Part shown: positions 1 through 6,659 of the stretch, in pieces
Numbering within the stretch: position 1 is the stretch's first letter
Layout: every line of letters starts with the position of its first letter
Program-made: the position numbers and the translations under genes
The notes under the pieces: generated by a model
Databases searched by the model: none
Seen by the model: only the letters and a program-made list of their open reading frames with translations
What the model was told of the DNA's origin: nothing
DNA from: Butyrivibrio proteoclasticus
Lineage (GTDB): Bacteria; Bacillota; Clostridia; Lachnospirales; Lachnospiraceae
DNA length: 64,000 nt
NCBI RefSeq assembly: GCF_900115735.1
Contig: NZ_FOXO01000009.1
Span: 62,001-126,000, forward strand
Reading direction: 5' to 3'

Positions 1-504
1 AATGCGTCTATTGAGGCTGCAAGGGCTGGCGAACATGGTAAGGGATTTGCGGTAGTGGCATCGGAAATCAACAAGTTGGCAGGTGATACAGCGGAGGCTG
101 TAGGCCAGATTCAGGGAACAGTAGAGAATGTTCAGGCTGCATTTGAAAATCTTTTAAATGCTACCAATGAGCTTTTGAAGTTCCTTAATGAAACAGTTAA
201 GTCTGACTATGATAATTTTGTAAACGTTGCTAGGGAATATGGCAGCGATGCAGAATCTTTTGGGCAGCAGTCGGGATCAATTGCTGAAATGGTCAATACT
301 ATACGTGGTGCTATGAATGAAGTCAGCTCGGCAATTCAAAATATTACCGAGTCGACACAGGATACTGCTTCAAGAAGTTCAGAAATAACAGATACGGTAA
401 ATACGGTTTCAGGTGTTGTTGATAATGTGTCAGATATGTCTGTGCGTCAGCAGGAAATATCCAGAAGTCTCTCAAGCGTTGTAGGAAAGTTCAAACTTAG
501 ATAA
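1..504 (+). CDS. Methyl-accepting chemotaxis protein, C-terminal fragment
   Basis: The frame is open from base 1, so the gene begins before the window; 167 codons remain. The first residues, [20 protein letters not shown], are the hairpin-tip signature of chemoreceptor signalling domains, the region that contacts CheA and CheW. The rest is the descending helix of the long cytoplasmic four-helix bundle, with many Gln, Glu, Ser and Ala, as expected for the adaptation (methylation) segment. The sensory domain and any membrane segments lie outside the window, so the ligand cannot be guessed. The family is certain. A rho-independent terminator follows directly, so this gene closes its transcription unit. 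Confidence 0.93.
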   Translation, partial: NASIEAARAGEHGKGFAVVASEINKLAGDTAEAVGQIQGTVENVQAAFENLLNATNELLKFLNETVKSDYDNFVNVAREYGSDAESFGQQSGSIAEMVNTIRGAMNEVSSAIQNITESTQDTASRSSEITDTVNTVSGVVDNVSDMSVRQQEISRSLSSVVGKFKLR

Positions 505-519
505 TGTATATAGCCTAAA

Positions 520-552
520 AGAGAGTCAGGCGAAAATTCTGACTCTTTTTTA
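520..552 (+). terminator. Rho-independent terminator after the chemoreceptor gene
   Basis: The arms AGAGTCAG (522-529) and CTGACTCT (539-546) form a hairpin followed directly by a run of T (546-551). It starts 18 bases after the chemoreceptor stop codon. Confidence 0.85.
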
Positions 553-586
553 GCGCTTTTAAGCTGTCACTGATGATAAATTGTGC

Positions 587-615
587 TTGAATTAATAAAA
601 GAAAGCTGATATATT
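587..615 (+). promoter_or_regulatory. Candidate sigma-A promoter for the EAL gene
   Basis: TTGAAT (587-592) and TATATT (610-615) are separated by 17 bases. They lie about 55 bases before the EAL gene and just after the previous terminator. The call rests on consensus match only. Confidence 0.5.
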
Positions 616-668
616 TTCATTGTTTTGTTTTTGTGTGAAATGGGTTTTGTTTTTAGAAAAGGGTTTTA

Positions 669-1379
669 ATGAATAACAAGGATGTTACGGTTGAGTATCT
701 GCTTGAGAATCCTCAGAATATAAAGTTTGCGTTTCAACCGATTATTAAACTGGAAGACAATTCAATATATGGCTACGAAGCTCTTATGAGACCTGAACCA
801 TATACACCTGTTGAGTTTATAAAAGCTGTAGCTGAGATGGATAAGCTTTATCTGATAGAAGAGATTACCAACTATTACGGAGTTAAGCATTTCATGGAGG
901 CAGGACTTGAAGGAATGCTCTTTATGAATTCTTTTCCATCGGTATGTATGAGGATTGAACAGACTAAACAGGTAGCAGCACTTGGCGGTGATACCATGAG
1001 AAATCGCCTTGTTTATGAAATGCTTGAATATACCAAGCTTGAAAAATATGCCTGGGAGATGAAAAAAGTTGCTTTTTCTATTGAAGGAGCAACTCCGCTT
1101 GTGGCTATAGATGATTTTGGAACCGGCAGCAACATAGACAAGGAGTGTCTTGATTTTTACAGACCTGATCTTGTTAAGATCGATAGGAAATTTGTATCCG
1201 GTGTGGATAAGGATTTTACCAAGCAGCATAACGTAAAAGAAATTATTGAGGAACTTAAGGCAAGAGATATAATTATTCTTGCAGAAGGAATTGAGACTCA
1301 GGAAGAATATAATTTCTTTAAGAGAATGAAAATTGACCTTGCTCAAGGGTACTTTTTAGGTGAACCTAAGATTTATTAA
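669..1379 (+). CDS. EAL-domain cyclic-di-GMP phosphodiesterase
   Basis: A 236-residue stand-alone EAL domain, expected to hydrolyse c-di-GMP to pGpG in the cytoplasm. Motifs in order: YEALMRP (the EAL signature, near residue 37), LFMNSFPS with the metal-binding Asn, YEMLEYT with a metal-binding Glu, IDDFGTG, LVKIDRKF with the catalytic Lys, LAEGIET and AQGYFLG. All the usual metal and catalytic residues appear present, so it is probably active. No GGDEF, PAS or membrane segment is fused to it, so it is at the short end of the family. It sits beside a chemoreceptor gene but has its own promoter, and its stop codon lies inside its terminator. Ribosome binding site is weak. Confidence 0.88.
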   Translation: MNNKDVTVEYLLENPQNIKFAFQPIIKLEDNSIYGYEALMRPEPYTPVEFIKAVAEMDKLYLIEEITNYYGVKHFMEAGLEGMLFMNSFPSVCMRIEQTKQVAALGGDTMRNRLVYEMLEYTKLEKYAWEMKKVAFSIEGATPLVAIDDFGTGSNIDKECLDFYRPDLVKIDRKFVSGVDKDFTKQHNVKEIIEELKARDIIILAEGIETQEEYNFFKRMKIDLAQGYFLGEPKIY

Positions 1380-1392
1380 TCTTAGGTTCTTT
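1363..1392 (+). terminator. Terminator overlapping the EAL stop codon
   Basis: The arms AACCTAAGATT (1363-1373) and AATCTTAGGTT (1378-1388) pair perfectly around a four-base loop, followed by CTTTTG. The stop codon at 1377-1379 lies in the loop and right arm, so ribosomes finishing the gene reach into the hairpin. Confidence 0.75.
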
Positions 1393-1435
1393 TGTAAATA
1401 ATTTCAAATATTATAAATTGAGGAGAAAAGCAGAT

Positions 1436-1600
1436 GTCAACTACCACGCACCTAAAGGTACGTGGCTTGCGACTCCCCTGTAGTTCGTTGCAATAACTCC
1501 TACATTTTGTCGGTGTAACTTCCGTGGGGTCGCATCATGGGACGGTTGACACCGCCCCTTACGACAAAGATTTACTCTGCCGTAACTGTATCAGGTACTT
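1436..1600 (-). ncRNA. Putative omegaRNA (reRNA) of the TnpB element
   Basis: In TnpB elements the guide RNA scaffold comes from the 3' end of tnpB and the right-end region, and its 3' tail is the flanking genomic sequence. Here the minus-strand sequence after the tnpB stop is about 135 bases with GC-rich stretches and ends in a conserved-looking hairpin (1444-1465) and GTTGAC. The guide would then be the minus-strand flank reading from about 1436 downwards and starting near ATCTGCTTTTCTCC. The exact ends are not visible. This is inference by family analogy. Confidence 0.5.
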
Positions 1601-2711
1601 GACTATCTTCAAGATAGTTGATTCCCATGCGGTACAGATTCATAGCTCCAATGCGGTCATCGTTTGATTTATAGCCACAGTTCTTACAAGTAAACAGATG
1701 CAATTTCTTATCACGATTGGCTTTTTCAATGTGTCCACATACAGGACAGCACTGACTCGTATAACGAGGGTCAACCTTAATAACAGTAGACTGATTCTGT
1801 TTAGCTTTGTAGATGAGTTTCTGTTCAAGGTCATAAAAAGACCACGATACGGAAACGTAGCGGTCTTTGGTTCTGACACACTCTGTAGCATTACGAACGC
1901 CTGACAAATCTTCAAGAACAAAGAGCGTATGCTTCGGGTTGGATTCAATGAGTGCCTTTGATACCTGATGGTTAACATCCTGCATCCAACGGTTTTCTCG
2001 CTGACCGATAGCTTTTAATCTACGTCTTGAAGATGGTGTCTGACACATTTGGAGTTCTTTACGAAGCTTAGAATAGTGAGCACGTTTCTGCTTGATGGCT
2101 TTACCGCTTACAAATCCAGACTTGTGCTTACTGTCATAAGTAGCAACGACAAAGTTTATACCTCTGTCAATACCAACGACATTACAGATGTCAGAAACAT
2201 TACTTTCTTCGACATCGTAGGTTACGGGGATATGCAAAAAATACTTACCATGCTTATTTACAAGCTTGGCAGTTCCAAACTTATAGATGTCGTGGTCAAA
2301 GTATTTTGCCATGCCTTCAGCGAAATAGGGCAACTTAACACGTCCATTCAGTGTATTTACTGAAAAGCAGTTTTGTGTAAGGGAATAATCTCTGTTCCAA
2401 ACAAGGTCATACTGTGGTTTTTTGAAGGATGGCTGAATCCACTCCTTCTGATTTTCGAGGATGGTCTTATATCTTGCAATAACAGTCTTAAATGCGGATT
2501 GAGCCATCTGAGATTTGAGTCCAAACATTTCTCGGAGTGTAGAGTACAAAGCCTTGTTAAGTGAGAACTGCTTTAGGTCGTGAGTGCGGAACACATAGTC
2601 AGATACATAATTACAGGCATCAGAATAAACAGACATGGTTTCATCAAGAAAAACCTTACTGTCTGCATTAACAGATATCTGAATTTTAGCTGTAACTGTC
2701 ATCTGTTCCAT
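1572..2711 (-). CDS. tnpB: TnpB RNA-guided nuclease (OrfB_IS605 family)
   Basis: A 379-residue protein of normal family length. It has an N-terminal OrfB helix-turn-helix-like region and a split RuvC nuclease with all three acidic residues visible: D182 in VGIDRG, E267 in VLEDLS and D352 in NDDRIGAMNL. A zinc finger is formed by CPVC (322-325) and CKNC (342-345). Known members are RNA-guided DNA nucleases that cut at sites next to a short target-adjacent motif. Nothing suggests decay: no frameshift or missing motif. It stands alone, without a functional tnpA, and divergent from a tnpA remnant at 2804-3022. It is probably expressed from the AT-rich left end at about 2715-2765. Confidence 0.93.
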   Translation of the reverse strand: MEQMTVTAKIQISVNADSKVFLDETMSVYSDACNYVSDYVFRTHDLKQFSLNKALYSTLREMFGLKSQMAQSAFKTVIARYKTILENQKEWIQPSFKKPQYDLVWNRDYSLTQNCFSVNTLNGRVKLPYFAEGMAKYFDHDIYKFGTAKLVNKHGKYFLHIPVTYDVEESNVSDICNVVGIDRGINFVVATYDSKHKSGFVSGKAIKQKRAHYSKLRKELQMCQTPSSRRRLKAIGQRENRWMQDVNHQVSKALIESNPKHTLFVLEDLSGVRNATECVRTKDRYVSVSWSFYDLEQKLIYKAKQNQSTVIKVDPRYTSQCCPVCGHIEKANRDKKLHLFTCKNCGYKSNDDRIGAMNLYRMGINYLEDSQVPDTVTAE

Positions 2712-2728
2712 AGTGTACCTCGTTGCTG

Positions 2729-2764
2729 TTTCACTAAATATATAATATAATATTTATTAGTGAA
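2729..2764. repeat. Left-end dyad of the TnpB element
   Basis: TTCACTA (2729-2735) and TAGTGAA (2758-2764) are perfect inverted repeats around an AT-only centre. On the minus strand this lies directly upstream of tnpB and would also hold its -10 region. IS605-family ends carry subterminal hairpins recognised by TnpA. Confidence 0.55.
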
Positions 2765-2803
2765 AATCAATTATTTGTAAGGCGATTTTACATGGAAAAC
2801 TAA

Positions 2804-3022
2804 GTTAAAGACATAATAATCAAAGCTTTGCAAGATGCAGGCTACGACATAGTAAAGCTTATTAAGCAACAGACCACACACTATCTATGGCAGAAATATC
2901 CAAACTTTTTATCTAAGTGTTACTGGAAGCATAAGATATTTTGGTCAGATGGTTATTTTGCTTGCAGTATAGGCGAAGTATTCTCAGCAACTATACAAAA
3001 ATATATCGAGAACCAAGGTTAA
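2804..3022 (+). pseudogene. IS200-type transposase TnpA, C-terminal remnant
   Basis: About 72 codons are open from 2804 after an in-frame stop at 2801-2803. The protein contains IKQQTTHYLWQKYP, CYWKHKIFWSDGYF and KYIENQG. This is the C-terminal half of an IS200/IS605 Y1 transposase, including the helix with the catalytic Tyr (the Y of KYIENQ). The N-terminal half with the HUH metal site is absent, so it cannot be active. It points away from the neighbouring tnpB, as in IS605. It may be the rest of a once complete element shortened by deletion, or an older IS200 copy beside which the TnpB element landed. Confidence 0.8.
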
Positions 3023-3050
3023 TGGCTACGAAATCGAAAGGGGTTTATTT

Positions 3051-4013
3051 ATGAAAATTGTTGTAGCAGATACAGACAGCGTAGGATCAGATATGGACTA
3101 TACACTCTTTGATGAGCTTGGAGAGTGTACCTATTACGATGATAAGATAACAGATGACAATGCAGCGGAAAGACTTGCAGGCGCCAAGGTGCTTATGATC
3201 AATAAAAGTGCAATATCAGACAAGATTCTTGATGCGGCTCCGGATCTTGAACTTATCTGTGAGTTTGCAACGGGATTTGATAATGCCAATATTGAAGCTT
3301 GTAACAGACATGGCGTCAAAGTGGCCAATGTAGTTGGTTATTCAACTATGTCAGTTGCTCAGCATACATTTTCACTTTTGTTTTATCTGATGGAAAATTC
3401 CAGATACTATGACGAATTCGTTAAGAGTGGAAAGTACGCTAATCAGTCTCATTTTTGTTGTCTTGATATTCCATTTAATGAACTTGATGGAAAAACTTAT
3501 GGAATTGTTGGAATGGGAAACATTGGAAGAAAAGTTGCGGAGGTAGCAACTGCCTTTGGCGCAAAGGTCATTTTTTATTCTGCTTCCGGAAAGAGCACAT
3601 GTACAGATTATGAGAGAGTTGAGTTTGATGAACTCTTATCCCGTTCAGATGTTATATCATTACATTGCCCGCTTACAGACAGAACCAGAAATCTTTTCAA
3701 TAAAGATGCTTTTGATAAGATGAAGAATAGCGCTATTCTTATAAATGTAGCCAGAGGTGCAGTGGTATGTGAGCAGGATCTTTATGATGCTCTTATAGAA
3801 GGGAAGATTGCGGCAGCAGGACTTGATGTATTAAATCCCGAACCTATGGCAAAGGATTCACCGCTTCTTAAAATACAGGACAGCGGAAAACTATTTGTAA
3901 CACCTCACATGGCGTGGGCAAGTACAGAAGCAAGAAAAAGATGCCTTGAAGAAGTAAAGAAGAACGTTGTAGCCTGGCAAAAGGGCGAGATGAGAAATAT
4001 AGTTAATCCATGA
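3051..4013 (+). CDS. D-2-hydroxyacid dehydrogenase (glycerate dehydrogenase-like)
   Basis: A 320-residue NAD(P)-dependent oxidoreductase reducing 2-keto acids to D-2-hydroxyacids, or the reverse. The Rossmann motif GIVGMGNIGRKVAEVA is near residues 150-165. The active-site set is present: Arg in VARGAVV, Glu in NPEPM, and His-Trp in TPHMAWAS. The His-x-x-Trp ending and overall length favour a hydroxypyruvate reductase/glycerate dehydrogenase-like member over lactate dehydrogenase, but the substrate cannot be fixed from sequence. It starts at an ATG behind GAAAGGGG, just downstream of the transposase remnant. It appears to be a single-gene unit. Confidence 0.85.
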   Translation: MKIVVADTDSVGSDMDYTLFDELGECTYYDDKITDDNAAERLAGAKVLMINKSAISDKILDAAPDLELICEFATGFDNANIEACNRHGVKVANVVGYSTMSVAQHTFSLLFYLMENSRYYDEFVKSGKYANQSHFCCLDIPFNELDGKTYGIVGMGNIGRKVAEVATAFGAKVIFYSASGKSTCTDYERVEFDELLSRSDVISLHCPLTDRTRNLFNKDAFDKMKNSAILINVARGAVVCEQDLYDALIEGKIAAAGLDVLNPEPMAKDSPLLKIQDSGKLFVTPHMAWASTEARKRCLEEVKKNVVAWQKGEMRNIVNP

Positions 4014-4069
4014 AAGATAGTTAATAAAATAGCGCTATAACGATTTTTGAATTTTTTTCAAAAAAGTAC

Positions 4070-4098
4070 TTGCATTTTTAATTGCAATGGGCTATTAT
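4070..4098 (+). promoter_or_regulatory. Promoter of the tRNA-Glu gene
   Basis: TTGCAT (4070-4075) and TATTAT (4093-4098) are separated by exactly 17 bases and lie 51 bases before the tRNA. The region before it is AT-rich, as is usual for stable-RNA promoters. Confidence 0.65.
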
Positions 4099-4149
4099 AA
4101 ACAAGTCGTCGCGATACAGAAGATACAGAAGCGACAAACAAACTGATAA

Positions 4150-4221
4150 GCCTCGTTGGTCAAGCGGTTAAGACGCTGCCCTCTCACGGCAGAATCAGCG
4201 GTTCGATTCCGCTACGAGGTA
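4150..4221 (+). tRNA. tRNA-Glu, anticodon CTC
   Basis: The cloverleaf folds fully. The acceptor arms GCCTCGT (4150-4156) and ACGAGGT (4214-4220) pair with one terminal G:T. The D arm is TGGTCAAGCGGTTAAGA, the anticodon stem CTGCC/GGCAG encloses loop CTCTCAC, and the T arm AGCGG/CCGCT encloses TTCGATT. The anticodon CTC reads GAG, and the TTGGTCAAGCGGTTAAGAC core is typical of tRNA-Glu. No CCA is encoded. A strong terminator follows, so it is a single-gene transcript. Confidence 0.95.
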
Positions 4222-4248
4222 TTGACTGTTTATAACAGCCCAACCCGA

Positions 4249-4282
4249 ATCCCAGATTGCTTTAGCAATCTGGGAATTTTTG
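4249..4282 (+). terminator. Terminator of the tRNA-Glu transcript
   Basis: TCCCAGATTGC (4250-4260 region) and GCAATCTGGGA pair perfectly around a TTTA loop, followed by ATTTTTG. Confidence 0.88.
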
Positions 4283-4337
4283 TGCATATCCTTGACGAAA
4301 TGTCGTTTTTGTGATATGGTCAAAATGGTAATTGCGA

Positions 4338-4366
4338 AGTGGGCTTGAAGAAAGCCCACTTTCTTT
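4338..4366 (+). terminator. Hairpin with U-rich tail in the rimP leader (terminator or attenuator)
   Basis: AGTGGGCTT (4338-4346) and AAGCCCACT (4352-4360) pair perfectly and are followed by TTCTTTATG. It lies about 60 bases before rimP and after the tRNA terminator. A terminator in this position would lie within the leader of the nusA operon, so an attenuator, possibly answering to NusA, is a reasonable reading. No alternative antiterminator pairing was worked out. Confidence 0.45.
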
Positions 4367-4425
4367 ATGTAATAATGCGTATGGTAACCATCGGGTTGTG
4401 CCATGGCATGTAAAGAGGAAAATGA

Positions 4426-4887
4426 ATGAAGAAAAATGAAATTGAAGCAAAAGTAGAGGAAATGCTTGTCCCTATTGCTAAGGCAAATGAAGTCAGCATC
4501 TACGATGTAGAGTATGTTAAGGAAGCCGGCGAATGGTATCTTAGAGCATATATCGACAGGGATGGTGGCGTTGACATCAATAAATGCGTTGATGTAAGCC
4601 ATGCACTTTCAGATGCTCTTGATGCAGACGACTTTATTGAGGATGCCTACACTTTGGAGGTTTCGAGTCCGGGACTTGGAAGACAACTCAAAAAGGACAG
4701 ACATTTTGAGAATAGTTTGGGACAGGATGTTGAGCTCAAACTTTTTAAAGCGCGTGATGGTGTCAAAGAGTTTGCCGGTACACTTAAAAGTTATGATAGC
4801 GACAGTGTAACCGTGACAATAAATGATAAAGATGAGATTTTTTCAAGAAAAGAGATATCAGTGATTAAGCTTGCACTGGATTTTTAA
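4426..4887 (+). CDS. rimP: Ribosome maturation factor RimP
   Basis: A 153-residue protein that assists late maturation of the 30S subunit. The family core is clear: VEYVKEAGEWYLRAYIDRDGG (about 28-48) followed by the signature LEVSSPGLGRQLK beginning at residue 77. The C-terminal half is the SH3-like domain. Start ATG at 4426 behind AAAGAGGAAAATGA. It is the first gene of the rimP-nusA-rnpM-rplGA-infB-rbfA-nrnA operon, whose order is conserved in Firmicutes. Confidence 0.96.
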   Translation: MKKNEIEAKVEEMLVPIAKANEVSIYDVEYVKEAGEWYLRAYIDRDGGVDINKCVDVSHALSDALDADDFIEDAYTLEVSSPGLGRQLKKDRHFENSLGQDVELKLFKARDGVKEFAGTLKSYDSDSVTVTINDKDEIFSRKEISVIKLALDF

Positions 4888-4911
4888 TCCAGGCGGAAAA
4901 AGGAGATTACG

Positions 4912-6069
4912 ATGAGTAAAGAATTAATGGATGCCCTTGACCTTTTAGAAAAGGAGAAGAACATCAGCAAAGATTCTCTGTTCGATGCAATTGAGAATTC
5001 ACTTATCACAGCCTGCAAGAATAATTTTGGCAAGGCTGAGAATATTAGAGTAGAGGTAGATAGAAATAATTGCGATTTTAAGTGCTATGCCGATAAAGAA
5101 GTAGTCGAGCTTGAAGATGATGTTATGGATCCACAGCTTGAAATTTGCCTCGACGATGCAAAGAAGATAACAAAAAAGGCAAAGATTGGTGATATCGTTG
5201 CAGTTCCTCTTAACTCAAAGGAATTCGGACGTATTGCTACTCAGAATGCCAAGAACGTTATTCTTCAGAAAATTCGTGAGGAAGAGCGTGGCGCTATCTA
5301 CAATGAGTATTTTGAAAAAGAGCATGATATCGTAACAGGTGTTGTTCAGAGATTTATCGGAAGAAACGTAAGTATTAACCTGGGACGTGCAGATGCGATC
5401 CTTAACGAGAACGAGCAGGTTAAGGGTGAAGTATACAGACCAACATCACGTATCAAAGTATACGTTCTTGAGGTTAAAAATGGATCAAAGGGACCAAGAA
5501 TTCTTGTATCAAGAACTCACCCTGATCTTGTAAAGAGACTTTTTGAGCAGGAAGTTGCTGAAATCCAGGACGGAACTGTAGAAATCAAGTCAATTGCAAG
5601 AGAAGCCGGAAGCCGTACAAAAATTGCTGTTTATTCTAACAACCCTAACGTAGATGCTGTTGGTGCATGCGTTGGTGTGAACGGCGCCAGAGTTAACCTT
5701 ATTGTAGATGAGTTAAATGGTGAAAAGATTGATGTCATCAACTGGGATGAGAATCCTGGAAATCTTATCCAGAATGCTCTTTCACCAGCTAAGATTGTAG
5801 CTGTATTTGCTGACCCGGATGAGAAGAGTGCTAAGGTAGTTGTTCCTGATTATCAGCTCTCACTTGCAATTGGTAAGGAAGGTCAGAATGCAAGACTTGC
5901 TGCAAGACTTACAGGATACAAGATTGATATCAAGAGTGAGACACAGGCTAAGGATGCTCCTGGATTCCGTATGGAAGATTATCTTGATGATGAAGATTAT
6001 GATGAGTACGAAGAAGGCGAGTATGAGGAAGGTGAAGCAGAAGCTTCCGATTCTGAAGTAGAGGAATAA
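4912..6069 (+). CDS. nusA: Transcription termination/antitermination factor NusA
   Basis: A 385-residue RNA polymerase-binding protein that controls pausing, termination and antitermination. It has the N-terminal RNAP-binding domain, an S1 domain around 130-200 (GVVQRFIGRNVSINLGR) and two KH domains, the second with LAIGKEGQNARLAARLTGY. The last 35 residues are almost all Asp, Glu and Tyr, an acidic tail a little longer than in the 371-residue Bacillus protein. It starts at ATG behind AAAAAGGAG. The gap from rimP is 24 bases. Confidence 0.97.
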   Translation: MSKELMDALDLLEKEKNISKDSLFDAIENSLITACKNNFGKAENIRVEVDRNNCDFKCYADKEVVELEDDVMDPQLEICLDDAKKITKKAKIGDIVAVPLNSKEFGRIATQNAKNVILQKIREEERGAIYNEYFEKEHDIVTGVVQRFIGRNVSINLGRADAILNENEQVKGEVYRPTSRIKVYVLEVKNGSKGPRILVSRTHPDLVKRLFEQEVAEIQDGTVEIKSIAREAGSRTKIAVYSNNPNVDAVGACVGVNGARVNLIVDELNGEKIDVINWDENPGNLIQNALSPAKIVAVFADPDEKSAKVVVPDYQLSLAIGKEGQNARLAARLTGYKIDIKSETQAKDAPGFRMEDYLDDEDYDEYEEGEYEEGEAEASDSEVEE

Positions 6070-6070
6070 T

Positions 6071-6340
6071 ATGCAGAAAAAGATTCCGATGAGAAAGTGC
6101 GTTGGATGCATGGAGATGAAGGAAAAAAAGGAGATGATCAGAGTTATTAAGTCTCCTGAAGGCGATGTGAAAATAGATTTCACCGGGAAAGCTAATGGCA
6201 GAGGAGCTTATCTGTGCAGATCAGAGGAATGTCTGAAAAAAGCATTTAAGAATAAGGGCCTTGAGAGATCTCTTAAATCATCTGTTCCTGAAGACGAGCT
6301 TCAAAAGCTTAAAAAGGAGTTAAGCGAGATTGGATTCTAA
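6071..6340 (+). CDS. rnpM: RNase P modulator RnpM (YlxR, DUF448)
   Basis: An 89-residue RNA-binding protein. It has the family signature RKCVGCMEMKEKKEMIRVIK at residues 7-26 and GRGAYLC further on, with two paired Cys and the conserved Gly-Arg-Gly-Ala-Tyr. The Bacillus homologue YlxR was described as an inhibitor or modulator of RNase P. The ATG lies two bases after the nusA stop, so translation is probably coupled. Confidence 0.92.
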   Translation: MQKKIPMRKCVGCMEMKEKKEMIRVIKSPEGDVKIDFTGKANGRGAYLCRSEECLKKAFKNKGLERSLKSSVPEDELQKLKKELSEIGF

Positions 6341-6659
6341 AGAAAAGATACTTGGTATGCTGGGGCTGTGTCAGCGGGCCGGTAAGCTAAAAAGCGGTGA
6401 ATTTGCTGTTCTTGAAGCAATCCGGAAAAAAACAGCTGTGATGGTTATTGTCAGCGAGGATGCCTCAGATAACACCAAAAAAGAATTTAGTGATAAATGT
6501 AGTTATTATAACGTTCCGTTTTATTTATATGGAAATATGGATGAACTGGGACATGCAATAGGTAAGGACGTTCGAACGAGTTTGGCTATTACTGATGCGG
6601 GATTTGCCAAGACGCTCATAAAGAACTTACTTTCAGAAAAAAGTACGGAGGAAATGTGA
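6330..6659 (+). CDS. rplGA: L7Ae-family ribosomal protein (YlxQ/RplGA)
   Basis: A 109-residue L7Ae/L30e/S12e/Gadd45 family protein, expected to bind kink-turn RNA. It contains LGLCQRAGKLKSGEF and the core AVMVIVSEDASDNTKKEF. It starts at a TTG that overlaps the end of rnpM by 11 bases, with AAAAAGGAG 11 bases upstream inside rnpM. The position between rnpM and infB is the standard place for ylxQ in Firmicutes. Confidence 0.88.
   Translation: MDSKEKILGMLGLCQRAGKLKSGEFAVLEAIRKKTAVMVIVSEDASDNTKKEFSDKCSYYNVPFYLYGNMDELGHAIGKDVRTSLAITDAGFAKTLIKNLLSEKSTEEM

Larger units (their letters stand above)
1436..2770 (-). mobile_element. IS605/IS1341-type element carrying only tnpB
   Basis: The element carries an intact tnpB on the minus strand but no tnpA inside. 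Its right end (low coordinates) has the family's subterminal hairpin at 1444-1465, arms CCACG-ACCT and AGGT-CGTGG. Its left end has a dyad at 2729-2764, directly preceded on the minus strand by TTGAT (2766-2770), the same pentanucleotide that serves as target-adjacent motif in ISDra2. Both boundaries are inferred from these features and may be off by several bases. The insertion lies just downstream of the EAL terminator and directly after an orphan purine-rich AGGAGAAAAG (1421-1430). Movement would need a Y1 transposase supplied in trans. Confidence 0.7.

Noticed and set aside
553-668. c-di-GMP riboswitch before the EAL gene
   Set aside because: The leader is AT-rich and lacks the conserved GEMM-type paired cores; only a promoter is supported.
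762-1346. 194-codon minus-strand frame over the EAL gene
   Set aside because: It lies fully inside a gene with all EAL motifs, has no ribosome binding site, and encodes no recognisable domain.
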